From contig CP136069.1 of NCBI GenBank assembly GCA_032622095.1, forward strand, positions 128,135,123 to 128,199,122: 64,000 nucleotides of DNA, read 5' to 3'. Shown here in pieces: positions 23,929-34,607 of the stretch (position 1 is its first letter; each line of letters opens with the position of its first letter). Under the pieces are notes generated by a model. It did not search any database, had not been told where the DNA came from, and saw only the letters and a program-made list of their open reading frames with translations. The position numbers were made by a program, and so were the translations under genes. Source of the stretch: Siphonodentalium dalli. Lineage: Eukaryota; Mollusca; Scaphopoda; Gadilida; Siphonodentaliidae.

Positions 23929-26331
23929 TTTTCTGGCATCCAAGAGTACATACATGTGTATATAATACATTGTTATTAGTACAACACACATGTTGTTCAT
24001 GTATGTAATTTGTAAACATATATACACATTATTTATTATTGGAATAGTTAGTCAAATTGTAAATGCTTTATACGTGCTTAAAAGAACACAGTAGTAAATG
24101 CACATGAACTGACTCCACTGAGTGAGGTCAACATGGGTGATGATCAATGATATTTATTATTGTTATAAAACATGAGTTCACATTACTGAACATCTTGCTA
24201 TTTTTCACATAATTGAACGTTGAACACTTTCATTGTAGGCAGCCCAGAAAGTTTGGTTGGCAACAACAGATGGCGTGATGTTCTTTTAGACAAATACAGA
24301 GGAAAAGTCCTGTGTATCGTGGTAGATGAAGTACATACAGTTGCTAAATGGTGAGTTCATTGAAAACTGTTGGAATCTGATATTAATGGCAGATCATATC
24401 ATCATAAGAACATTTTCACACGACGTTGAACATTACTAGTATTGTTCAGTACAGGGGGGGGTATTAATAAAAAATAGTACCCATATGTGCATCAGACCTC
24501 GAGAGTACAGTTACATGTTCACTAAGTACACATATGTAAGTTACTGACTTACTGCGTCTTGTATTGATGTACTCTATACATTGTCAATTTTGTCATATCT
24601 GGTGAGGTTAGAACTATATCAGGTGAGGAGCCAAGTTTTATAGTATTTATTAAATTTGTATTGTGAAAAGGTAAAGTATTAGCAACTATTCGTCAACTAA
24701 TTTATTTATTAAATCTTTGAAATTATTCAAACATATTTTTAAATGATCATTACATGTAATACATGATAATCATAAGGGTTATTAAAATATAGTTTAATAG
24801 TTTTGATTTAGTATAATTGATGGAATCAGATGGGTTAAACAATTCAGCGATTACTTTGAGGTGGGAAAACATTATCTTTTTTTTAAAAGGTGGAAGACAC
24901 CCAATTTGATTTTATGTTAGGTTATTTGAAATTTAATATGGGTTAACCAGTTTAGTTGCTCGTTAAATTACCTAATACAGTGTTATATACACCCAATCAG
25001 AATGTGTGACACAGTGCCTGATGGTGTATTCCATTTAACATACAATCGGTGCAATGGCACTTCCAAGTTTCATGGCCTATTCTGTGATAGACTTCCAAAT
25101 TGAAAACAAAACTGATATGTCAGATGTGTAATGTTTATTTATATTTTCTTTCCAGGGGAGAGAAACAAGGTGGACAATCTAACCCATTTCGGGTGTGGTT
25201 CAGACATGTTAGTGAACTTCGATCAGTTCTGCCAGATGTTCCCATCCTATGTCTGACGGCAACAGCATCCCTGCAGACACAGAAAATTATTAAAAACTCG
25301 TTAGAGTTAGCACATGATGTGATGGTGATTCAGAAGGATACCGATAGGTCAAATATTAAATATATGGTGATGCGATGCAGTCCGAATGTCGGGGAAAATC
25401 TGTTCTGGCTTGTTGACCTCATCAATGACAACAAGATGAACATCGACACGATACCGAGAATGATTATTTATTGTTCATCAATTCTTAAATGTGGCAATAT
25501 CCATGACTTTCTATTGAAGGAGTTGAGTGAAGAGTTAAAGAAAAAAAACTTCCTTGCACAATTCCATTCGAAGACTGAAGAACCTGTCAAAGAAGATATT
25601 TTGGAATCAGTGAGTGAATCCGATAGTCCACTGAGAGTAATTATTGCAACAAGTGCGTTGACATGAAGGGGACATTCTTAGCACTTCATTATGGTCCACC
25701 AGATGATGTTGACTGCTTCGTGCAAGAAACAGGTCGAATTGGAAGAGAGGGACAACCTTCGCTCTCATTGTTGATGTTTAATGGGTCGATGCTGAAAACA
25801 TGTGGTGAATCGATGAAAGACTATGCAAATAACAACACTGAATGCAGGCGGATATTCTTCCGATTGAACATCGACTTCACATTTTTAATGAACTTTCAGG
25901 GTCAGACACTGATCAATCATCATCGACATCATCATTATCATCAACAGAATAAACGATATTGCATCAGTGATTTATTGAATTGTATACTACAAACGTATAC
26001 ATGCTGTAAAAATTGTTTTAAATATATAACATTCAGTCAATTGAATAAATGTGAAAGGGCTTTAAGCCTTAAGACACGTACATATTTTTTATTGTGTAAC
26101 TACTCAACGATTCGACTAGCAATTTTATTCCATTTTGACCGACAAAGATGTTCTCCAAAGTGGATTGAACATTTCTGACAGGCAAATGTAATAATTTATT
26201 ATAATTATGATTCCTATGCCATTCAATATTGATTTGCCAACTACCGGTAGTCTGTTTGTACAATGTACAAACTTGACGATAAATTCAGATTGTTTCAATA
26301 ATCACTGCAGCTGTCGGATATGACATGATGC

Positions 26332-26415
26332 TCAGGGTCCGCGCTGGACCGAAATTTACTTTTGCCAAATGAAAATATTTTTTGCCAAATTCTGTTAGAA
26401 TTTGCCAAATGTTAT
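26332..26415 (+). repeat. GCGCTGGACCGAAA / TTTGCCAAAT element copy
   Basis: CAGGGTCCGCGCTGGACCGA is followed by three TTTGCCAAAT units. It matches loci near 16840-16990 (inverted) and 18687-18765. It lies inside the Academ-like element just downstream of the helicase gene. Confidence 0.6.
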
Positions 26416-26509
26416 CATTGATGCTTTGTTAACAGAATACATACTCTCTGGTGCCAAATAAATATGTTGGCTGAGTTAAAGCGCCGACATATTTCTGTAA
26501 AATTATTAA

Positions 26510-26849
26510 AGGGGTAGTCCGAACTCGAAGCTAAAAAAATAATCTTGTTTGCAACAGTTCAGTGGCTAAAATATTAAAGAAAATATCTACTATGAGTCAA
26601 AGTTCGGTAAAATAACCAAACTATGGCATAATGTATACTGTTGGTGATATAGCACTAAAATAATAAATTGCGGATCTGCAACTTGTTATTTCAGTGCTAC
26701 ATGTATATCAGCAACGTACATCATGCAATATTCATGTTTATTTTACAGAACCTTGATGGGTGGTATATATTTTCCTCAATATTTTAGCCACTGAACCATT
26801 GCAAACAAAATTGTTTTTTTTCACAAAACATTATGCTTCGATTGACCGT
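26510..26849. mobile_element. TTAA MITE (AGGGGCAGTCC family)
   Basis: TTAA 26506-26509 is followed by AGGGGTAGTCCGAACTCGAA. The right end, GCTTCGATTGACCGTTTAA, is a worn inverted copy with TTAA at 26850-26853. The interior includes CAGTTCAGTGGCTAAAATAT on the left and ATATTTTAGCCACTGAAC inverted on the right. Relatives lie at 31453, 33932 and 34122-34607. Confidence 0.8.
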
Positions 26850-27068
26850 TTAACATTGATGCCATTTAGATGATATGCATATATCATGACCAAATAATAG
26901 TACTGGGCAACAATTTCTTCCAAATTTGATAAACATGATCGCACGTTTATAATTATTTGGCACCCAAATCGCAAATGTTGTGTTCATTTGCATGCGATAG
27001 TATCCAGACATATGTGTATCATATGCATGCATACATAGGGTAGATTAATATAAATGAAGTTCACATGG

Positions 27069-27414
27069 CTTTAATTGTTCAATTGGCCCCATATCCTATT
27101 CTGATCCCAAATATTTTTTATTTAAAAGCTATTTGGAACGAGTAGCTAACAAAACGCATCTGCGGTGCCTCGAAAATTCAGCGATGGGAAGTCAAAATAA
27201 AATTAAAACCAGGTACCTTAATTCTAAATAAAATCATTTTAAGGCGAGGGATTTCTTTAATTTCTAGAGACTTTTAGGCTACGCATAATATACAAAATAA
27301 CATGTATATATATTATGTTTTCACACCTATATATACAACCACAAGCAACTCGTTCCTAACTGCTTTAAACAAAATAATTTGGTGGTCCGAATGTGATGTG
27401 GGCCTTTAATTAAA
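27069..27414. mobile_element. MITE between the two transposon genes
   Basis: GGCCCCATATCCTATTCTGA near 27085 and GGCCCACATCACATTCGGAC (inverted, from about 27404) form imperfect arms extending through TTATTTAAAAGC / TTTGTTTAAAGC to GGAACGAG. The exact ends and target duplication are uncertain, though TTAA lies close to both sides. Confidence 0.6.
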
Positions 27415-28602
27415 CCAATGCGAAAACCAGGCTTAGTTACAATTCTGTTTTTGCTGTAACAGAAAATCATTAAACTCTGCAGCATTGACTTCAAAGATGT
27501 TTCTCATGTCACTCTTGATGTTTTTGTAGGGTTTTCGGCCAGCAACATGTTGCATAAGCCGTCTGTCCTTTATGTCAGACATTATTTGTTTAACACATTT
27601 TTCTCTTATTGGCCGCGCATGAAATCCCATTTTCCTCTTTACTGAAGATACTTCATCAAAGTTTTTGTTGATTTTTCGAATTGCGTCGAAGGCCTTTGAA
27701 AGGGTTTGGCAAGATTTGAAGTCTTTACTTCCTTCACAGTCACTTTTCAAATCACGATTTATCAACTCGACCCAACCATCAATAGATTCATTTGATGATT
27801 GTCCTCCTTTTATATTAACTGTTCTGTTCCATGTTAATCGAAATGATGTTTCTGCTGGTAACAAATACTCCACAGACGCGATTAATTGAAAGCTGGAGAG
27901 GCAATATTTAAATTTCTTTGTCATGTTGAAGAGCAAAATTTCGAACTTGGAGAGTCTGACATTGCGCTTTCCATCCCCATCATCGATACTTGTCTGCAGG
28001 TTGAAATAAATAGCCGAAATGGTGAATAACGCTTTCTGATAGCAAAACACCTGGTCATCTTGTGGACTTTTCTTTATCTTTTTTGTTTTTGGTGGAATGA
28101 TTTGTTGGTGTTGTTTTTTTTTGGTGATTTCTCAAGGCAGACAGATTAACATACGAACGAGTGCAATCTTCAATTTTACATTCAAATTTATTCTGGTCAT
28201 TCAAATTGAGAACATTGTTTGACTCCAGTTGGTGTAGTTCATCCCGGAGCTTTCCAAACAAGTCTTCAGAGTTATCAAATACAAATGAATCCACAATTTC
28301 TAGAGAAGAAATCTCCAAAAAACTCAGAAGTTCAGAACTTTCCATGGTCACTAATCTATCTGGTAGATCATCGACCAAGCTATCCATTCCTAATTTTGAC
28401 AAAAATAGTTCGCAGCACATTGCATCAAATATAGTCTGTAAAAAGTTTTTACATGCCCTTAATTTGCTTTTTGGTTTGTTTGAAACATCATGGGCTTTCA
28501 ATTCATTTTTGTAGTATACCAAACTACCGACATCACCAGCAGAATTGTCCTTGTAGAAGATTTTCCATATTGCCTGAAAGAACATTATGAATATATGTAT
28601 AT

Positions 28603-28648
28603 TCAGATGAATTTATATGATATACTTAGTGGAAATTTATGTCGACTG
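28603..28648 (-). repeat. Inverted copy of the transposon's left terminus
   Basis: Read on the minus strand from 28648 this is CAGTCGACATAAATTTCCAC followed by AGTATATCATATAAATTCAT, closely matching the left end at 21450-21495. It lies just upstream of the last transposase exon. The flanks do not duplicate the 9-bp site of the large element, and no partner right end was found. Confidence 0.75.
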
Positions 28649-28649
28649 C

Positions 28650-28912
28650 TCCAAGCCTTGAAATAGTGTGTCTGTCATTTGCAGAATGAGGTCCCCAGAG
28701 GGTGAATTTAGTGATGCTACCCCGCATAGCGGGCTAGGAACACCAAATTCACCCTCTAGGGACCTCATTCTGCTTACAACGCAGCAGAATGAGGTTCACA
28801 GAGGGTGAATTTGGTGATGTTAGCCCGATATGCGGGGTAGCATCACTAAATTCACCCTCTGGGGACCTCATCATGCAAATGACAGGCACACTATTTCATG
28901 GCTTGTTCGGCT
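28650..28912. repeat. Nested hairpin (GAGGTCCCCAGAGGGTGAAT)
   Basis: Outer arms CAAGCCTTGAAATAGTGTG and CACACTATTTCATGGCTTG enclose GCAGAATGAGGTCCCCAGAG with GGGTGAATTTAGTGATG and its inverse. Two internal copies of the same module face each other, so the sequence can fold as one large or two small hairpins. It lies in the intron before the last transposase exon. Confidence 0.85.
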
Positions 28913-29148
28913 CCAGCGAAAAGTGACCATGCCATTTCAGCAAGTTGTATAAAGTGCTTCTCCATTCCAACATGCATCACATTCTGTATTTATTACACAC
29001 CCCATTTGAAATAACAGTTTTTCATTGAATTGAACGAAAAAATATATTTCCCAATAAAAAGCACAATGTATATAACTGTAAACAAATAATGTCATGACTC
29101 ATACTACACATTTTTAGTGGTTATAACAGGATATAAGATATATTATAC

Positions 29149-29293
29149 CGTATGTTAATAAATATCCTGTAAGTCTCACATTTATAAGGATTAAATGGGT
29201 TGATAGTGCCATCCCAGAGTTCATACAATTGAGTGTGTAGAATGAGATTGTATATGGACTGCAGGATGGCAATATCGGCCCATGTAATCCTTC
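29149..29293 (-). CDS. Possible unplaced exon, 48 codons
   Basis: On the minus strand TTGATTTATAG precedes, and ACG|GTATAA follows, an open segment reading RITWADIAILQSIYNLILHT then QLYELWDGTINPFNPYKC. Its composition looks protein-like, but exon 5 and the last exon of the transposase gene join in phase without it, so it may be an alternative exon, an exon of a lost gene or chance. I do not recognise the peptide. Confidence 0.3.
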
Positions 29294-29550
29294 CTATAAA
29301 TCAATAACATGATTGTTACCCCAGGTGGATATTTGATATCAAAATATCAGATAATAATCGAGAGAAAATATGTTCCAAAAATACTGCGAACATGCATTAA
29401 GAATTACAGACTATTGAAATTATCACATTCATATGCTACTTAATGCAATGGATGGATACCGCAGATTAAAATATATAAGCTACTTTTAACAGTAACACAT
29501 TGTTCATCCCTAACAGTACACTAAACAAGTGGAATAATATATCTGATCTA

Positions 29551-29675
29551 CAGTAATGCCCAAAGTAATTGACCACTTAACCACAGCAGAATTATGACCA
29601 TATTTCCGACTAAATCCTGAAAAATTACCCATAATTCTGCTGTGGTTAAGTGGTCAATTACTTTGGGAATTACTG
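29551..29675. mobile_element. Tc1/mariner-type MITE (CAGTAATGCCC)
   Basis: A near-perfect palindrome: CAGTAATGCCCAAAGTAATT at the left and AATTACTTTGGGAATTACTG at the right, flanked by TA. The interior TTAACCACAGCAGAATTATG is shared with 23277-23398, but here it is present on both arms. Confidence 0.9.
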
Positions 29676-30068
29676 TACATGCAGACACACATGGCCGTGT
29701 TAACTTTTAACACAGGATTATAAGATTATTTATTTGCTCTGGATGAAATATGGATTAACATTCAACCTTTCCAGCCGAAATTAAATGGACAGCCAATCGA
29801 CGGGTGCGCTTCTCAGTCAATACAAAATACGCTCTCATATTTTGGATGTAACTGACGAATCAAATGTCTAGATTCGTACTACTGGTGTACAACATAAAAT
29901 ATATTTATCGCATAGTTATGACTAATTTCATAATCCCATAATGTAAATATTGTTGATGTATACATGTATTTATATACTCACATTGATGTTTCCTTGTCAA
30001 CCTTATATTGACACGGCAATAAATGTATATAATAGTTGTATCCGCTGAAGTTGGAACACCCTATTTTA

Positions 30069-30137
30069 CAGTCGACATAAATTTCGTCTCAGTAATATCA
30101 TAGAGTGGAATTATTACGGAGATGTTCGCGTCGACTG
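30069..30137. mobile_element. 69-bp deletion derivative of the Academ-like element
   Basis: The left part CAGTCGACATAAATTTCG and CTCAGTAATATCATA match the left end of the 14-kb element; the right part GGAATTATTACGGAGATGTT plus CGCGTCGACTG matches its right end. It is flanked by a perfect 9-bp duplication CCTATTTTA (30060-30068 and 30138-30146). It lies in a transposase intron. Confidence 0.92.
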
Positions 30138-31452
30138 CCTATTTTATAGGTCTTGTCCATTTTATTTAGTTTATAGACTTACATCTAAATTATTCATGCT
30201 TCTGTGGAGATCCTCTGATTTTGGTATTAACCCATCAAGCTTTTGAAGAGGGGTAGTTGTCTCTTTTAAACTAGCCATACACCTCTTTGCTCCCTGCGCC
30301 CGTTCATCGGTTAGCCAGTCACCTCCTAGGAAGATAGGCTCTATGGTTTCAGTGCCAGGTGTGCTCACTTGTGGAGTGAACTCTTTGGTGAGTGTCTTCA
30401 TGAGCTCAATCATATCGGCAGTCTTTGACTCATTTATTTCTTCCAAGCCCAGGACATACTGAAGAACAAAATTTAAAAGTATTTAGTCAACATGTTGTAT
30501 TATCTCAAAGACCGCCCAAAAGAAACATTGATGTTAATATATTTCTACATCCAATCATCCATAAACTCATACTGATCAACCAAATAGTAATTTCTGCTGT
30601 CTTAGAGATATATAACAACCAATATAGAGGATCTCCTAACAGGTACATGTAACATTTCAGTTTTCAAATTAGAAGTTTGATAAAATTGGAAGAGAGTGAT
30701 TTAAATTTATTAAACTTATGTCAGTCTATAAATTGTCAGATTACTTTGTGTACACAGTACACCATTGATACTGATTTTGTTATTATAATAAAAATGTGTT
30801 CTTATCCTAATCCATGGACTCGTCATGATATGGCCTAGTTGCTAAAGTGACTAATCAATCCTAATCCATGGAAGTTTTTATGCGACAAATTGAAATGGTG
30901 TGATATATTTATTAGTTATAATTATTCTTCACATGTACCAGGTTCACAAATAATTATGTAAATAATGTCTGAAATAAGTTTACCTGTTCAGACTTTTCTT
31001 CATTGCGTCGGCCATTGGATTAAAGTATGTCTCTGGAAAGGCTGTTTTTCTTGACTTCAGAAGCTTCGTTAGTTGAGGCATGTATTCTAGTGTTCTAGAT
31101 ACTATCAGATATGCTATCTCAGATGTCACGAGTATTTGGTCTGTTTTTGATGGTATCCACTCAATATTCTCATGCAGGCGAATCTCCTTAAGTGGTTGAA
31201 TACATTCCAAGCCATCACCCTTCACACGATCCACAAGCAAAACGCTGTTGAAGAAATGTTGATCATCCACTCGTCTATCCGAAGTGAGATATGTCGGGAC
31301 GATTCTCCTGTCCCAATTGTCACCGGCCAGACTGTATTTCTTGAAATCTGGTGATGGTGGTACAGATGTGACTATCCTGCAAATAAATGTCATTGACAGC
31401 ATGTCATATTATGGAAATTTCGTCCAAAACATGAAAACATTCCCAATTTTAA

Positions 31453-31585
31453 AGGGGCAATCTGGACTAGAAACAACACAATTTGAAAAAATAGTGTTAT
31501 TTGAAACGCTTCAGTGGCTAAACATATTATACCACACGCATGTTGTATGTTGGTGATATAGCACTGAAATAATATATACATGCAC
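31453..31585. mobile_element. Partial TTAA MITE (AGGGGCAATCTGG)
   Basis: TTTTAAAGGGGCAATCTGGA followed by CTTCAGTGGCTAAACATATT and GTTGGTGATATAGCACTGAA matches the left half of the 26510 element. The right arm is not found. Confidence 0.6.
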
Positions 31586-32180
31586 AAATTTTATTTAGAG
31601 TCTGGACTAACCCTAGACTATTTAAAAAAAAAATCCATGTATTTGTTGTATTATTGCCAGTAGATATATGGATTACTTTAAACATATTTTAGTCTGGTGA
31701 GCATGACTGTACTTGTGTATTGTTAAGGACTTGGGGCATATTCGGGTGTAAAGAATTTTCCATCGTTAACTAAGAATTTATTCTTCCTCAATTATCCGAT
31801 CTTGTGAAATCACGTTTGCTGGAATGTAAATTACATTAGTTAGTGAAGTTATACAATACTTACATTCCTGAATTGTTTTCACATGATCTTTTCAAAGAAG
31901 ATGTCCATTCGGTGACTAATTTGTCTACTTCTGCAAATTTTCGTCCAGCAATCGCCTTGATCTTAGCATTCGAAGTCTCACGTGTTACACAAAATCCTAT
32001 CTTTTGTAGACGCTGCTGGGCCTAGAATGATATTCAACAATATGTAGAATGACATTTAACAATATAATGAGATGATAAACATCTTGACACCTAGATGCGA
32101 CTGATGCATTATAGAACATACAATTTACGCCTACATGCATTTATGAACATGTAGGTGACATTGTTGTGTATAGTCATATG

Positions 32181-32940
32181 CAGTCGACATAAATTTCGGC
32201 TCAGTATATAGAGGATATGAAATGAGTGTTTCTCTCATATGATATTTATGAAACGAGTCTAAGAATTTTCAGTTTTCTCGAGCCTGTGGCGAGAGAAAAC
32301 TTAAAATTCGTTTCATAAATATCATATTAGAGAACACGAATTACATATTCTAGTTATCATATGACACCTATAAATTTATTATGATGTCCAAATGATGTCC
32401 AAAACGCACACAAATCACTAAATAGCTATATGACATTGGCAGCAAAAGGTTAATGTGACGTCACTTCATTGCACCGGAAGCCCAATTACACCTGGTGAAC
32501 TAGCAGAAATAATATGCACGCAAAGATATAGTGCACTATTCTGTTCTCAGTTTGTGACATTATATCGTATGTTTATTAGATCAATACGAATTACATATTC
32601 TATTTATCGTATAACAATGTCCAAAACTATATATTTCAAGATTATAATTGCGAGTATTTCGGCATCGCGTTAAGTCGTGTATTTGACGCGCACGAATTTG
32701 ACCTGCATTTAGTCAGAGATGCGGCTCGGCCCCCGGCTGCCATTCAGAACCCACTTTTTATCAACAAACCAATCAAATTATCGGAAGGTGATATGGACTA
32801 GTAGTCCATATGAAATTGATTTATGACATACATGTAGTTTCCAACGTAAATAATGATTGAGTCGCATGATCAATCAGTATATCATATTGATTCATTTGAA
32901 TAATATTGGAATTATTACCGAGATGTTTACATCGACTGAG
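32181..32940. mobile_element. 760-bp non-autonomous Academ-like element
   Basis: The left end CAGTCGACATAAATTTCGGC and right end CCGAGATGTTTACATCGACT plus G match the large element's ends. Flanks AGTCATATG and AGTTATGTG agree at 7 of 9 positions with only transitions, consistent with an older 9-bp duplication. The interior contains a hairpin at about 32234-32330 (ATATGATATTTATGAAACGA and inverse) and no recognised coding sequence. It sits in the intron between transposase exons 2 and 3. Confidence 0.87.
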
Positions 32941-33931
32941 TTATGTGTGGTTTCATATAAACATTTGAAATAAGGTATGATGTCCAAATATATCTCAGCA
33001 TTTGATATTTCAAAAGCAATTTCAATTTAGATGTCTCCGAAATAAAAGAAACTTCGTTTTGAGTTTGTAAACAACGTAATCAATTGAAATGTAAAGTGTA
33101 CACATGGGTGTTCTAAAGTATTCTAAATACCTTGGAGCTGCATCCACCATTACTGAGGATGATACCCGTCATGTGCTGTAGTAGATTCATTTGCATATTT
33201 CTATGCCTCAGAGCAACTGCTGCTGTTGTTGAAACTCGCCTCCTATTAACATTGTCCTGTGTCGATCATCCCACAATAGCACCAAGAATTTTACATAGAG
33301 TGGGTGCTACAAGTTCAAGTTCATCATAAATTTTGTCCCATTGAAAGGTGAATAGGGTCTCTATGTCCTTACTTCGCAGAATTGAATCAGTGTTTTTCGA
33401 ACATATTTTGATGCATTCTTTGTTTAGAATGGTGCAGAAGTGTTCGATCATTTCTCTTTCGCACAAAAGAGAACATTTCTTGACCAGGCCCATATGATTT
33501 TTGTACACCATCGATGAAATAATGCTCTGTTCCACTGGATCCACTATGGTGAATTCTCTCTTTTTCGAAGGATAGATGAATGTGACCTGAAATTGCAATG
33601 TTTTATATTTATTTACATCATGTTTTTTTATAAATATAAAACAAATTTAATATAGATATAAATATTAGTGTTATCATACATTGTATACAATATAAATCTA
33701 TCTACATTTATTTATAGGGGTGTAAAATAAACAGTGGCCTACATGCATATAAAGGGCTACATATACAAGAACAGATATACTGTACATGTAAATGGGGCTG
33801 CTTAAATATACATGAGGGTACATACAACTCGATACAATTTTGTCGCCTTCGTACATATCAAAATGTGCCAAATTAAATATTTGTTTGAATTATAAACATG
33901 ATCTTTTTAAGAATTAAATGCAAAATATGGT

Positions 33932-34110
33932 TGAAGGAGCATTCCGGGCTCAAAGCAAAACAATTTTGAAAAAATAATCTTGTTTGGAACAGTTCTATGG
34001 CAAAATATATTATGGAACCTATATACCACGTGTCTGTAAAATAACAAAAATATTGCATGCTGTATGTTGCTGATATAACACTAAAATAAGAAATTGCTTT
34101 ATAGATTATG
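33932..34110. mobile_element. Partial copy related to the AGGGGCAGT MITE
   Basis: GGAGCATTCCGGGCTCAAAG with AATAATCTTGTTTGGAACAG and TTGCTGATATAACACTAAAA corresponds to the left half of the adjacent 34122-34607 element. Its end has diverged. Confidence 0.5.
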
Positions 34111-34121
34111 AAATGATTTAA

Positions 34122-34607
34122 AGGGGCAGTACGCACTCGAAGCAAAACAAAATGAAAAACAATATTGTTTCGAACAGTTCAGATGCTAAAAATATTAAAG
34201 AAAATATACACCATCAGTCAAATATCCGAACAATTACCAAAATATCACATAATGTATGTCGGTATACGACTGTGAAATTGTATTTCACAACACGTAGTGT
34301 TATATGTTGTATTTATATGAACCAATAAAGAGCTTTTCTCACTGTATTAATACAGTCGTAAATAGAACAAACCGTATATTAATGAAGCTATATATTGATT
34401 ATGTGTCTCAAATTTGACGCTAGTAAGTCAGATTCCTCTTTCTCTTGCTTTTATATACGCCAGATCAGATATAGCATAGTAGCGTCGGAGACAAAATCGG
34501 AATTTGATGGGTGGTATATATTTTCCTTAATATTTTTATCCACTGATCCATTCCAAACAAGATAATTTTTCCTATTTTTTTTTTGCTTCCGAGTGCGTAC
34601 TGCCCCT
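34122..34607. mobile_element. TTAA MITE (AGGGGCAGTACGCACTCG)
   Basis: The ends AGGGGCAGTACGCACTCGAA and its inverse TTCCGAGTGCGTACTGCCCC (plus T) are flanked by TTAA at 34118-34121 and 34608-34611. Arms extend through AAGAAAATATACACCATCAG / TTGATGGGTGGTATATATTT. It lies in transposase intron 1. Confidence 0.9.

Larger units (their letters stand above)
21837..25952 (+). pseudogene. RecQ-like SF2 DNA helicase (transposon-encoded)
   Basis: ATP-dependent 3'-5' DNA helicase of the RecQ-like superfamily II group, presumably assisting transposition. Exons are 21837-22230, 24239-24350 and 25156-25952; all junctions are GT-AG and in phase. Motif I is LPTGFGKSLPHQ in exon 1, followed by APLKSLMRDQ (motif Ia). 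Motif II is DEVH in exon 2, completed by the tryptophan-containing HTVAKW across the junction. Motif III is LCLTATAS in exon 3, and motif VI is QETGRIGREGQ. Motif V (usually GMGID) is missing: a small deletion joins ATSAL directly to DMKGTFLALHYGPPDD through a frameshift near 25656-25663. A second frame change near 25850-25866 leads to a serine-rich tail (HIFNELSGSDTDQSSSTSSL) ending at TAA 25950. There is no RQC or HRDC domain, as is usual for these short forms. This copy is probably inactive. Intron 1 holds two MITEs. Confidence 0.88.

Noticed and set aside
21441-28648. A smaller element from the left end to the inverted left-type end at 28648
   Set aside because: The flanks differ (GGACGGACG versus CTCCAAGCC), whereas the right end at 35491 gives a perfect duplication.
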